From: Gordonia prachuapensis
GTDB lineage: Bacteria; Actinomycetota; Actinomycetes; Mycobacteriales; Mycobacteriaceae
NCBI RefSeq assembly: GCF_036350515.1
Contig: NZ_JAZDUE010000006.1
Span: 213,709-277,708, forward strand
Length of the DNA: 64,000 nt
Direction: 5' to 3'
In this document: positions 16,889 to 25,657 of the stretch, one piece after another
Layout: every line of letters starts with the position of its first letter
Position numbering within the stretch: position 1 is the stretch's first letter
Translations under genes and position numbers: made by a program
The notes under the pieces: generated by a model
Told to the model about the DNA's origin: nothing
Databases searched by the model: none
What the model saw: the letters and a program-made list of their open reading frames with translations, nothing else

Positions 16889-17407
16889 CTACCCCACCCG
16901 CTGCTGCAACCAGGTGACCTCGGCGCCTGCGCCGCCCATCCGGTAGGGCTCGAGCGCGTCGTCCCACGCCGTCCCGAGGGCGGCTTCCAGATCGCCGGCG
17001 AGACCGATGCTGTCGGGTTGACGGTCGATCAGTGCGCGCAACTGGAGTTCGCCGATCACGACGTCACCGTTGGCGCTCGTCGAGCCACGCCACAGTCCGA
17101 GACCGGGCACGTAGGAGAAGCGTTCGCCGTCGACACCGTCGCTGGCGTTCTCGGTCACCTCGAAGCGCAGGCCCGACCACTCACGCAGCGCTGTTACCAG
17201 GCGCGCGGCAGTACCGACCGGCCCCGTCCAGTCCACGGTGGCACGTTGCATCCCGGGGTCGGCCTCTTGCGCCGACCACTTCAGGTTGGCCCGCGCATTA
17301 AGGGTCGACGACAGAGCCCACTCCACATGCGGGCACAGCGCCACCGGCGCCGAGTGGATGTACACCACGCCAGTCGTCATGTCCGCAAACTGATTCAGAT
17401 TGCGCAC
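16889..17407 (-). CDS. DUF3145 protein
   Basis: Conserved actinobacterial protein of 172 residues, function unknown. Characteristic start RNLNQFADMTTGVVYIHSAP, then CPHVEWALSSTLNARANLKWSAQ. GTG at 17407 is chosen because GGAGGTG lies eight bases upstream and homologues begin at this point. The protein is soluble with no signal peptide. It is transcribed in the same direction as the serine hydrolase, 124 bases after it; that gap has no clear gene and probably holds its own promoter. Confidence 0.88.
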   Translation of the reverse strand: MRNLNQFADMTTGVVYIHSAPVALCPHVEWALSSTLNARANLKWSAQEADPGMQRATVDWTGPVGTAARLVTALREWSGLRFEVTENASDGVDGERFSYVPGLGLWRGSTSANGDVVIGELQLRALIDRQPDSIGLAGDLEAALGTAWDDALEPYRMGGAGAEVTWLQQRVG

Positions 17408-17531
17408 CTTGTTCACCTCCGGTCTCGACGAGGAACGTCTTCCCCAACACACCTCGCGAACCGGATATCACACTTGTGAGGACGATTGTGCCTCATGTTG
17501 CACGTGTTGCGCTAGTTTCTGGAGTGCATTC

Positions 17532-18356
17532 TCAGGTTTTGGTCCTCGAATTCAGCTCGGCGACGACCGTGTCGTTGAACTCGCTCCACAGCGGCTTCGC
17601 CCACGCGCCGAACGCCCGGTCGGTCAAGACGACACACGCCGCCTCCAGGTCGGGATCGACCCACAGAAAGGTACCCGTCTGTCCGAAGTGACCGAAGGTG
17701 GACGGAGAGTTGGTGGTTCCGGTCCAATGCGGCCGCTTGTCCGACCGGATCTCGAATCCGAATCCCCAGTCGTTGGGTCGGTGCTTGCCGTAGCCCGGGA
17801 CGAAGCCGTCGAGACCGGGGAACTGCACCGATGTCGCGGCGGCGAACAGTTGCGGAGACACCAGGGTCGGCGACAACAGCTCGGCGGCGAATCGCGCGAG
17901 ATCGGCCACCGAGGACCGCGCGCCGTGGCCGGCCGGTCCGGCCAACGTCGTCGACCCCAGGCCGAGCGGTTCCGCGACGGCCTGGTGCAGGTAGTCGGCG
18001 AACCCGATGTCAGTGGCAGCCTCGACGGTGTCGGCCAACACCTCGAAACCGGCGCTCGAGTAAATCCGTTGGGTCCCCACGTCGGCCGCGACGTCGCGGC
18101 TGTCGAACGCCAACCCCGAGGCATGGGCGAGCAGATGCCCGACGGTCGCGCCCGGAGGGCCTGCGGCGTCGTCGAGGTCGACGGCCCCCTCCTCCACCGC
18201 GACGAGAACGGCCTCGGCCACCAGCAATTTGGTGACCGAGGCCAGTTCGAAGACCTGCTCGGGGTCGCCGTGGTAGGCCACGACACCGCTCGAGGTGATG
18301 ATGGCGGCCGATGCGTGATCGACCGGCCACGTCGCTAGGGCATCCAGTGCAGACAC
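17532..18356 (-). CDS. beta-lactamase-related serine hydrolase
   Basis: Penicillin-binding-protein/class C beta-lactamase fold, 274 residues. SxxK motif ASVTKL with Ser40 and Lys43; the second motif is Tyr-Ser-Ser at 99-101 rather than Tyr-x-Asn; the third is HFGQTG at 223-228. No signal peptide or membrane segment is visible, so it is predicted to be cytoplasmic and is more likely an esterase or amidase than a cell-wall enzyme. Starts 25 bases after the alcohol dehydrogenase stop on the same strand, so both are probably on one mRNA. Confidence 0.85.
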   Translation of the reverse strand: MSALDALATWPVDHASAAIITSSGVVAYHGDPEQVFELASVTKLLVAEAVLVAVEEGAVDLDDAAGPPGATVGHLLAHASGLAFDSRDVAADVGTQRIYSSAGFEVLADTVEAATDIGFADYLHQAVAEPLGLGSTTLAGPAGHGARSSVADLARFAAELLSPTLVSPQLFAAATSVQFPGLDGFVPGYGKHRPNDWGFGFEIRSDKRPHWTGTTNSPSTFGHFGQTGTFLWVDPDLEAACVVLTDRAFGAWAKPLWSEFNDTVVAELNSRTKT

Positions 18357-18381
18357 ATGGCAACCCTACCGATGCCGCACG

Positions 18382-19512
18382 TCAGCGGTCGGCGTCGGTG
18401 TAGCGGATCACGCCGCGGATGTTCTTGCCGTCGAGCATGTCCTGGTAACCCTCGTTGATCTGGTCCAGGCGGTACCGGCGGGTGATCATGTCCTCGATGT
18501 TGAGCTTGCCCATGCGGTACATCGACAGCAACTGCGGGATGTCGAGCTTCGGGTTCGCGCCGCCGAAGATGGTGCCCTGCAGGTTCTTCTGCAGCAGGGT
18601 CAGCATCGCGAGGTTCAGCGTGACCTCGCTCTCCATCATGTTGCCCATACCGGTCAGCACGCAGGTGCCCGCCTTGGCGGTGATGCCCATCCACGTGTCG
18701 ACGTCCTTGCCGTGGACCTCGCCGACGGTGACGATCACCTTGTGGCACATGTGCCCAGCGGTGAGTTCGGCGATACTCATCGCTGCCTCCTCCACCGAGG
18801 CGAAGGCGTGGGTGGCGCCGAACTTCATGGCCTGCTCACGCTTCCACTCCACCGGGTCGATCGCGATGACGTTGCGTGCTCCGGAGATGACCGCGCCCTG
18901 CAGCGCGGCGGTCCCCACGCCCCCGACGCCGACGATGGCCACGTCCTCCCCGGGTCGCACGTCACCACTGCGCGTCGACGACCCGTAGCCGGTCGGGATG
19001 CCACAACCACACAGGGCGGCGACCTCGAACGGGATGTCCTTGTCGATCTTCACCGCCGACGCCTCGTGGACGACCATGTACGGCGAGAAGGTGCCGAGCA
19101 GCGTCATCGGGTAGACGGGCTCACCCTTGGCGGTGTGGATGCGGAAGGTGTTGTCGGACACCGCCTCACCCTGGAGGAGCATGGCTCCGAAATCGCACAG
19201 GTTGGCCAGTCCGCCCTTACATGACGGGCACTTGCCACAGGAGGGGATGAACGAGAGCACGACGTGATCGCCCACCTCGAAGTCGGTGACGCCCTCGCCG
19301 ACCGCTTCGACCACACCGGCACCTTCGTGGCCGCCGAGGATCGGGAACCCGGCCATTGGGATGCCACCGGTCATCAGATGGTGATCGGAGTGGCACATAC
19401 CGGCCGCTTCCATCCTGATCTTGATCTCGCTCCGCTGCGGATCGCCGATCTCGATCTCCTCGATCTCCCACGGCTTGTTGTTCTCCCGCAGCAGTGCGCC
19501 TTTGGTCTTCAC
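18382..19512 (-). CDS. NDMA-type zinc alcohol dehydrogenase
   Basis: Zinc-dependent medium-chain alcohol dehydrogenase, 376 residues, of the actinobacterial group annotated as NDMA-dependent (bound nicotinamide cofactor). Catalytic zinc site: Cys in GMCHSDHH, GGHEGAGVVE, and Cys in ALCGCGIPTGYG. Structural zinc: CGKCPSCKGGLANLC. Rossmann motif GVGGVGTAALQGAV. A KstR-like box lies about 100 bases upstream, suggesting control by the sterol/lipid regulator. Neighbours fadD and echA also point to lipid or alcohol catabolism. Substrate not determined. Confidence 0.9.
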   Translation of the reverse strand: MKTKGALLRENNKPWEIEEIEIGDPQRSEIKIRMEAAGMCHSDHHLMTGGIPMAGFPILGGHEGAGVVEAVGEGVTDFEVGDHVVLSFIPSCGKCPSCKGGLANLCDFGAMLLQGEAVSDNTFRIHTAKGEPVYPMTLLGTFSPYMVVHEASAVKIDKDIPFEVAALCGCGIPTGYGSSTRSGDVRPGEDVAIVGVGGVGTAALQGAVISGARNVIAIDPVEWKREQAMKFGATHAFASVEEAAMSIAELTAGHMCHKVIVTVGEVHGKDVDTWMGITAKAGTCVLTGMGNMMESEVTLNLAMLTLLQKNLQGTIFGGANPKLDIPQLLSMYRMGKLNIEDMITRRYRLDQINEGYQDMLDGKNIRGVIRYTDADR

Positions 19513-19612
19513 TTCGCATCCTCCACTTCTGACGGCGTTCGGCCCGACGGTAGTCGCCCCCCGGTGTCACGCCGACGACCTAGGAGAGACCCTAGTCACT
19601 TTCCGGGAAAAA

Positions 19613-19626
19613 TGGAACGTGTTCTA
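19613..19626. promoter_or_regulatory. KstR-like operator
   Basis: TGGAACGTGTTCTA fits the KstR consensus TNNAACNNGTTNNA at every fixed position. It is 101 bases upstream of the alcohol dehydrogenase start and 34 bases beyond the fadD terminator hairpin. KstR is the TetR-type repressor of the cholesterol regulon in mycolata; whether it binds here is inference. Confidence 0.5.
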
Positions 19627-19659
19627 GTTCGCTTGGTGGATTCGGGTGGAGACGACGAA

Positions 19660-19695
19660 CGGACCGTGTGCACTGCCCCGAGTGCACACGGTCCG
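19660..19695 (-). terminator. fadD terminator hairpin
   Basis: Perfect 15-bp stem CGGACCGTGTGCACT / AGTGCACACGGTCCG with loop GCCCCG, about 40 bases after the fadD stop on the minus strand. It separates fadD from the alcohol dehydrogenase downstream. Confidence 0.75.
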
Positions 19696-19734
19696 CTCAC
19701 ACGTGCCGGGTCGGCGCCACGACCCGGCGACAGA

Positions 19735-21339
19735 TCACTTGGCCAGGCCGGCGTCCTTGCTGCCGTAGGACGAACGCAACGTCGGCTTGACCACCTTGCC
19801 GCCGGCGTTGCGCGGCAGTTCGTCGACGATGACGAGATCCTTCGGGTGCTTGAAGCGCGCCAGGTTCTCGTTCAGGTACGGTTCCATCTCCTCGAGCGTC
19901 AGGTCCTCGACGCCTTCGGCGAGCACGACGACGGCCACGGGCACCTCACCCCACTTCTCATGTGCGCGACCGATGATCGCCGCCTCGGCGATCTTCTCGT
20001 GCCCGAAGAGGGCATTCTCGACCTCGGCGCAGTAGATGTTCTCGCCACCGGAGATGATCATGTCCTTGGCCCGGTCCACGACGTAGAGGAAGCCCTCGTC
20101 GTCCTCACGGACCAGGTCGCCCGAGTGGAACCAGCCGCCGTGGAACGCGTCGGCCGTACCCTGCGGGTTCTGCCAATAACCCTTCATCATGTTCGGGCCG
20201 CGGTACACGATCTCGCCGACCTCACCACGCTTGACGTCGTTCATCTCCGGGTCGACCACACGCGCGGTCACCGCGGGCACGACCTTGCCGATCGACCCGA
20301 TCTTGCGCAGTGCGTCCTTGCCCTCGAGCACACACGTGATCGGCGACATCTCGGTCTGGCCGAAGACGGCGACGTTGATGGCGTCCGGGAAGGTCTCGCT
20401 CATCGCGCGCAGCACCGTGTCCGAGGCCGGGGCGGCACCCCAGCTGATGACCCGGAGGTTCAGCTTGCGCGGCTTTGCCTGCTGGGCGGCGCACACCGCC
20501 TGCCACTGAGCAGGCACCAGGAAGATCGAGGTGGTGCCCTCGCGCTCGAGGGTGTCGAGCATGTCGTTCGGATCGAACGCACCGAGCGGATGGATCACCG
20601 ACAACGCACCCATGTAGAACAGCGGCGTCATCGCGCCGAGGCCGGCGATGTGGAACATCGGTGCGACGCAGGCACCGATGTCGTCGGGGCGGGTCTGCAG
20701 TGCCTGCAGGCAGGTCACGGCCTGCGCCTGCAGATTCTGGTGGGTCAGCATGGCGCCCTTGGGCTTACCGGTGGTGCCCGAGGTGTACATGATGAGGGCG
20801 ACGGTCTCCTCCGGGATGTCGATGTCCTGCAGGTCCGATGCGTCCTCGGCCATCAGGGCCTCGTACTTCAGGTGCGCCTCGTTGTCGGTGTCCCCGACCA
20901 CGATCGTCGAGTCGATCGCCCCGGTGGATGCACTCACAGCGTCGGCGAGCGGCGCCAGCAGGGACTCGGTGATGATCACCTTCGCGCCGCTGTCGGCGAC
21001 CAGGAACGCGATCTCGGCCGGGCTCATCCGGACGTTCACCGGCACCGGGATGGCCCCGATCAGGTTGGCGCCCAGGGTCGCCTCGACATACTCCGTGCGG
21101 TTGAGCATGACCAGCAGGATCCGGTCGCCGAAGCCGACACCACGCCGGGTCAATGCCGCGGCGAACGCCCGTGTGCGCTCATCGAGCTGACGCCAGGTGG
21201 TCACCTGACCGAGGAACTTCAGCGCGGGACCGTCCGGCGTCATGAAGGCGTGACGCCGCACCTGGTTGTTCCAGTGGTTGCGGCGTGAGCGCAGCGGCTC
21301 GGTGGTGAGGTCGCTGGCCGAATCGATGGTGGCGGTCAT
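19735..21339 (-). CDS. fatty-acyl-CoA/AMP ligase (FadD family)
   Basis: ATP-dependent acyl-CoA synthetase of 534 residues in the ANL superfamily. P-loop-like YTSGTTGKPKG, A5-type FGQTEMSP, GWFHSGDLVRED, the hinge VDRAKDMIISGGENIYCAEVE, and the C-terminal lysine in ARFKHPKDLVIVDELPRNAGGKV. The ATG at 21339 has GGAGGAAG upstream; the frame extends further upstream but without family similarity. It follows echA by 79 bases on the same strand, so activation and hydration steps of an acyl-CoA catabolic path are probably co-expressed under the divergent TetR. Acyl specificity unknown. Confidence 0.9.
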   Translation of the reverse strand: MTATIDSASDLTTEPLRSRRNHWNNQVRRHAFMTPDGPALKFLGQVTTWRQLDERTRAFAAALTRRGVGFGDRILLVMLNRTEYVEATLGANLIGAIPVPVNVRMSPAEIAFLVADSGAKVIITESLLAPLADAVSASTGAIDSTIVVGDTDNEAHLKYEALMAEDASDLQDIDIPEETVALIMYTSGTTGKPKGAMLTHQNLQAQAVTCLQALQTRPDDIGACVAPMFHIAGLGAMTPLFYMGALSVIHPLGAFDPNDMLDTLEREGTTSIFLVPAQWQAVCAAQQAKPRKLNLRVISWGAAPASDTVLRAMSETFPDAINVAVFGQTEMSPITCVLEGKDALRKIGSIGKVVPAVTARVVDPEMNDVKRGEVGEIVYRGPNMMKGYWQNPQGTADAFHGGWFHSGDLVREDDEGFLYVVDRAKDMIISGGENIYCAEVENALFGHEKIAEAAIIGRAHEKWGEVPVAVVVLAEGVEDLTLEEMEPYLNENLARFKHPKDLVIVDELPRNAGGKVVKPTLRSSYGSKDAGLAK

Positions 21340-21418
21340 GTGGGTCTTCCTCCGTTCGTGCGACTGCTGAACCGGTCGCGTTTCATGTTGAGTACGTGGG
21401 AATCTCAGGATGGAGAGG

Positions 21419-22231
21419 TCAGGACTTGCTGCTGCCGGCGAATGCGGCCATCGCGGCCTGGAACTCGGCCGATTGCAGCAGCTCGGTCTGCCCGTCCAGT
21501 TCGCGGTCGAGGGCCGCCTCGAAGTCACCCATCGTGTGGGCGTCGAGCGCGGCCTTGGTCAGCCGCAACGCACTCGCCGAGGTTCCGACGAGTTTGCCGA
21601 CGGCCTTGTCCACCTTCGCGTCGAGAGCTTCCCGGTCGGCAACCAGGCCACTGAGCAGTCCGGCGCCGAATGCCTCTGCCGCGGGTAGCTTCTCGCCGAG
21701 CAACGCCATGGCGTTGGCGCGGGCACGCCCGACCGACGCCGCAACCGACATCGACGCACCACCGTCGGGCATGAGTCCGATGTTGATGAAGGCCAACAGG
21801 AAGTAGGACCGCTCGGTCGCGAAGACGAGGTCCGACGCGAACGCCAGGGATGCGCCGATGCCGACGGCCGGGCCGTCGACCGCGGCGATGACCGGGGCCC
21901 GCACCGACCGAACCGCCCGTGCGAGGTCGGATCCCGACGAGATCACCCCGCGCGCCTGGGTGGCGTCGAGGCCCCCGGTCGGATTCCCACCGGCCGCCTG
22001 GGCGATGTCGATCACGTCGGCACCGGTACTGAAACTGCCCCCGACACCGTCGATGACCACCACCCGCACGTCGTCACGCTGCGACCACTCGCCGAGCGCT
22101 TCCATGATCGTGGCCGACGCCGCGCCGTTCAGCGCGTTCATCCGATGCTGTCGATCGATCTCTATTCGGGCCACACCTCGGGCATCCACTTCGGCCCGAA
22201 CCTCGTCGACGACGGCTTCGTTGTCACTCAC
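21419..22231 (-). CDS. enoyl-CoA hydratase/isomerase family protein
   Basis: Crotonase-fold protein of 270 residues. Oxyanion-hole segments are FSTGADVIDI and DGPAVGIGASLAFASDLVFA. The second catalytic position is in NIGLMPDGGASMSVAASVG, where an Asp occupies a site often held by a catalytic Glu, so it may be an isomerase or hydratase variant. GTG at 22231 (with GGAGGG about 12 bases upstream) is preferred to the GTG at 22243. First gene of the echA-fadD unit and divergent from the tandem TetR gene across a 197-base, locally AT-rich control region. Confidence 0.85.
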   Translation of the reverse strand: MSDNEAVVDEVRAEVDARGVARIEIDRQHRMNALNGAASATIMEALGEWSQRDDVRVVVIDGVGGSFSTGADVIDIAQAAGGNPTGGLDATQARGVISSGSDLARAVRSVRAPVIAAVDGPAVGIGASLAFASDLVFATERSYFLLAFINIGLMPDGGASMSVAASVGRARANAMALLGEKLPAAEAFGAGLLSGLVADREALDAKVDKAVGKLVGTSASALRLTKAALDAHTMGDFEAALDRELDGQTELLQSAEFQAAMAAFAGSSKS

Positions 22232-22307
22232 TGCTCGCCTCACCCCTCCGGCTCTGTCGTGCCCGCCTGTCGCAGGTGGGTCGACGCCAACATTACTATC
22301 ACAGTGC

Positions 22308-22331
22308 GATCTAGATCACGAGAATACTCGT
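22308..22331. promoter_or_regulatory. adjacent palindromes in the echA/tetR control region
   Basis: GATCTAGATC (22308-22317) is a perfect 10-base palindrome, and ACGAG-AATA-CTCGT (22318-22331) abuts it. They sit in the AT-richer centre of the divergent gap, where a TetR dimer would be expected to bind. Two side-by-side palindromes beside a regulator with two DNA-binding domains is suggestive, but assignment is inference. Confidence 0.45.
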
Positions 22332-22428
22332 TAACTTTTTTCCTCACGCATGGGCATCGTGCTGGGCTTTTGTTCGACAGATGCGAATCGACCGTGGAGA
22401 AGATCGACTCCGGCTAAGCTCGCATCCC

Positions 22429-23667
22429 ATGGCTTCCCGTTCGTCGACCCCGACCGCGTCGGAGGGCCGCGCGCCCCGCCGCCGTCCGGCCGACCGGCGC
22501 GAGGTCATCCTGCGCGTCGCAGCCAAGGCGTTCAGTGACAGCGGATATCACGCCGTGCGTCTCGACGACATCGCCGAAGCCGCGGGGATCTCCGCGCCCG
22601 CGCTGTATAGGCACTTCCCGAACAAGTACGCACTGTTCGCCGAGACCGCCCGCTCCTTGGCGGACGCCCTGGCGACCGCCACCGCCGCCGTGCCGGTGAC
22701 CCCCGACGATCCGGCGGGTGAGTTACGCGCACTGCTGGCCGCCTTGACCGCGGCCGCCGTGGCGAACCGCCGCACCGGTGGGATCTATCACTGGGAAGCC
22801 GACTATCTCGAGGACGACGACGCGCAGTACGTCCGGGCGATCGTGGTCGCCCAACACCGGCGGATGCGCGGGGCTCTGCTCGGGTGCCGCCGAGATCTCG
22901 ACCACACCTCGGCAGACCTGATCACCGCCGCGATGACCAGCGTGGTGGCCAGCCCCGCGACCCACCGGACGGTGATGTCGGCGCGACAGATCGTCGATCT
23001 GATCACGGACGCGGCGACACGCTTGTCCGACGTCGAGTTGCCGCCCGGATCGTCACCCCCCACCGAATCGACGGGCGGTCTGTCTCCGACGTCGAAACGC
23101 GAAGTGTTGCTGGCCGAATCGATCCGCCTGTTCGCGGCGCGCGGGTTCCACGACGTGACGATCGACGACATCGCCCGAGCCGCCGACCTGCCACCGTCGG
23201 GCGTGTATCGGCACTTCGAGAGCAAGGCCGCGATCCTGCAGGCAACCTTCTGGCGCGCCTCCGACCGCGTCACCACCCTGATCGCGGACGCCTTGTCACG
23301 GGCCGGCACACCCCGCGAAGCGATCGTCGCCCTCGTCAACGCGTATATCGACATGTGCTGTACCGACAACGACATCCTCGCCGTCTACTCGCGCGAGATC
23401 GGCAACATCGAGGCCCGGCAGCGAACAGAACTACGCAGTCAGCAGCGCATCAACGTCGAGGAGTGGGCAGCGTGGTTGACCCGCGACCGGCCCGAGCTGT
23501 CGCCTGCGCAGGCGAGGTTCCTGGTACAGGCGGCGCTCAACGTCATCATGGATCTCACCCGTTCACACCGCGATCCCAGCCCGGACCGCATCTCGACCCT
23601 CGGGCTTCGCATCCTGCTCGGCGAGACCGTAACGACCAACTCAGACCGTGTCCACGCCGGCGAGTAG
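22429..23667 (+). CDS. tandem TetR regulator with two DNA-binding domains
   Basis: A 412-residue protein made of two TetR-type units. The first helix-turn-helix is around residues 23-73 (AFSDSGYHAVRLDDIAEAAG, then ISAPALYRHFPNKYALFAE). The second is around 222-272 (LFAARGFHDVTIDDIARAAD, then LPPSGVYRHFESKAAILQA). Each is followed by a helical ligand-type domain. Ordinary TetR proteins are about 200 residues and dimerise; this one carries two copies in one chain. ATG 22429 is chosen over an upstream in-frame ATG at 22381. Divergent from echA-fadD, its likely target. Its 3' end overlaps the convergent Mce-associated gene by 27 bases. Confidence 0.88.
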   Translation: MASRSSTPTASEGRAPRRRPADRREVILRVAAKAFSDSGYHAVRLDDIAEAAGISAPALYRHFPNKYALFAETARSLADALATATAAVPVTPDDPAGELRALLAALTAAAVANRRTGGIYHWEADYLEDDDAQYVRAIVVAQHRRMRGALLGCRRDLDHTSADLITAAMTSVVASPATHRTVMSARQIVDLITDAATRLSDVELPPGSSPPTESTGGLSPTSKREVLLAESIRLFAARGFHDVTIDDIARAADLPPSGVYRHFESKAAILQATFWRASDRVTTLIADALSRAGTPREAIVALVNAYIDMCCTDNDILAVYSREIGNIEARQRTELRSQQRINVEEWAAWLTRDRPELSPAQARFLVQAALNVIMDLTRSHRDPSPDRISTLGLRILLGETVTTNSDRVHAGE

Positions 23668-24387
23668 CCATCGGCCGTCTTGGCGCTCCAGCGTCACCTT
23701 GACCCGGGATTGGTACGGAATGCCTTCGGGCAGCTCCGAACTCACCTCCGGCGAGGTGACCGTCTGGTCCAGCGTGACCAACACCACCGCCTCGTCGTCC
23801 GACAGCGACTGCACCCCGGCGTCGTTCGACACCGCCCGGGACACGCCCCGCACCGACGCGTTGCCGCGGCGAGCGTCCTGCGACGACGTGATGTACGTGT
23901 TCGCGAACTCGGCTGTCGAGATCTCCCGGATCCGTCGATCCAGGTCGTCGTAGCGGGCCGGGTCATAGGTCGCGATGACCGCGGCATACTCGCGGGCGAG
24001 ATCCATGACCTCAGACCGTGTGGCCTGCGAGGGTCCGGCCTCCTCGGCACGATTCTCCGCCTGCACCCACTTCGTCGCGAAGAACGCCGTGGACGCGGCG
24101 AACACCACGACCAGCACACCCAATGCGAGAACCAGGACGCGCGGCCGCCCCCGGCGAACTCGTGGGGCCGCGACGTCGCGCGCCTCGTCGTCGTCGACGA
24201 TGCCCGGACGCCGCCCACGCCGCCGCCGGAGCCACCCGGGCCGATCGGCCTCCGCCCGCAAGCGGTCCCGGGTCGATCGATTCACCTCGAGGAACCGCTC
24301 ACCGTCGAGGGACGTGACCTCGTCCGGTGCGGAGACATCCTGCGTCGGCCGTTCGTCGGGCGGCGCAGATCGTTGGGACTTGGGCAT
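23641..24387 (-). CDS. Mce-associated-type single-pass membrane protein
   Basis: Protein of 248 residues: a charged cytoplasmic N-terminus (1-80, rich in Arg and Asp), one membrane helix at about 83-105 (RVLVLALGVLVVVFAAST), then an extracytoplasmic domain with the helical start typical of Mce-associated (Mas) / VirB8-like NTF2 folds (EVMDLAREYAAVIATYDPARYDDLDRRI...). ATG 24387 gives the clean topology. No mce operon is present in this window, so it is an orphan copy; such proteins occur singly in mycolata. Function inferred only from fold. Confidence 0.75.
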   Translation of the reverse strand: MPKSQRSAPPDERPTQDVSAPDEVTSLDGERFLEVNRSTRDRLRAEADRPGWLRRRRGRRPGIVDDDEARDVAAPRVRRGRPRVLVLALGVLVVVFAASTAFFATKWVQAENRAEEAGPSQATRSEVMDLAREYAAVIATYDPARYDDLDRRIREISTAEFANTYITSSQDARRGNASVRGVSRAVSNDAGVQSLSDDEAVVLVTLDQTVTSPEVSSELPEGIPYQSRVKVTLERQDGRWLLAGVDTV

Positions 24388-24517
24388 GCGACCAATGTAG
24401 CGACCGTGCGCTGTGGCACAGCTCACGCCATTCCCTATCAAATATATGTGATGTGATACTTTCGATGCCGACAAGAGTTCAGACTCACTCCTGAATCACG
24501 AGAGGTCCGATCCCACG

Positions 24518-25657
24518 ATGGTGTCCTTCACCGACGAGCAGACCGCATTCGCCAAGGCCATTGCCGACTTCTGTCAGCGCGAGGCCGGCACGCGCGAACA
24601 GCGCGACGCGCTCACCGACAACGGCGCAGAACTGCATTCGCAGGAGCTCTACGTCAAGATGGCGCAGCTGGGCTGGACCGGCATCGTCGTGCCCGAGGAG
24701 TTCGGCGGCGCGGGCGCCGGAAACGTCGAGATGTGCATCCTGCTCCAGGAAGCGATGCGCGGAAACGCCCCCATCGGGGGTATCGGTCCGACGCTGATCA
24801 CCGCGGCCGCCTACGAGAAGTTCGCCGACGACCAGCTCAAGAAAGAAGTACTCGCCGGCGTCGTCGAGGGCGACTCGCTGTCGATCTCGATGTCGGAACC
24901 GGAGGCCGGCTCCGACGTCGCGAACCTGAGTTGCCGCGCCGAGAAAGTCGACGGCGGCTGGGTCATCAACGGGCAGAAGACCTGGTGCTCGAACGCGCAC
25001 TTCGCCAAGTCCATCCTGCTGATCGCACGCACCGAGAAGACGGACAAGAAGCACGAGGGACTGACCCAGTTCCACATCCCGGCAGGCACGCCCGGGCTCG
25101 AGATCAAGGGCATCGACACCCTCGGCGGCCGAGAGGTCAACGACCTGTACTTCACCAACTGCGAGGTCCCCGATTCGGCCGTCGTCGGACAGGTCGGCAA
25201 CGGCTGGAATCAGCTGATGGCCGGGCTCAACACCGAACGGCTCATCCTCGCGGCGATGCAGCTCGGGGTGGCCGAGCGCTCGTTTGCCGACACGCTGGCC
25301 TTCATCACCGAGCGCAAGCAGTTCGGCCGACCGATCGGGACGTTCCAGGCCATGCGTCACCGGATGGCCGATCTGGCGACGGAGATCGAGTGCACGCGTC
25401 AACTCGTCTATGCGGTCGCCAAGGAAGCCGACGACAATCCCACCAAGCTGTTGCCGCGGGAGGCGTCGATGGCGAAGCTCAAGGCCACCGAGACCTCGAA
25501 GCGTATGACGATCGACGCGATGCAGATGATGGGTGGTTACGGCTACGCAACCGAATTCGACGCAGAGCGATTGATGCGTGGTGCGATCATCTCGACGGTC
25601 TACGGTGGCACAAATGAGATCCAGCGCGACATCATCGGCAAGACCTTCGGGCTCTGA
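24518..25657 (+). CDS. acyl-CoA dehydrogenase
   Basis: FAD-dependent acyl-CoA dehydrogenase of 379 residues, introducing the alpha-beta double bond of acyl-CoA. Family signatures: ISMSEPEAGSDVA (FAD/substrate), WVINGQKTWCSNA, TERKQFGRPIGTFQAM, and the C-terminal MMGGYGYATEFDAERLMRGA followed by YGGTNEIQRDII, whose Glu is at the usual catalytic-base position. Start ATG 24518 with GAGAGG upstream. The last 44 bases overlap the GntR regulator start, implying co-translation. An AT-rich stretch at 24438-24465 (ATCAAATATATGTGATGTGA) is the likely promoter/operator zone. Confidence 0.92.
   Translation: MVSFTDEQTAFAKAIADFCQREAGTREQRDALTDNGAELHSQELYVKMAQLGWTGIVVPEEFGGAGAGNVEMCILLQEAMRGNAPIGGIGPTLITAAAYEKFADDQLKKEVLAGVVEGDSLSISMSEPEAGSDVANLSCRAEKVDGGWVINGQKTWCSNAHFAKSILLIARTEKTDKKHEGLTQFHIPAGTPGLEIKGIDTLGGREVNDLYFTNCEVPDSAVVGQVGNGWNQLMAGLNTERLILAAMQLGVAERSFADTLAFITERKQFGRPIGTFQAMRHRMADLATEIECTRQLVYAVAKEADDNPTKLLPREASMAKLKATETSKRMTIDAMQMMGGYGYATEFDAERLMRGAIISTVYGGTNEIQRDIIGKTFGL

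Noticed and set aside
24388..24517. GCTGTGGCACAGC inverted repeat as a terminator
   Set aside because: It lies between divergent genes (Mce-associated protein and acyl-CoA dehydrogenase), so it cannot end either transcript; too short to call an operator with confidence.
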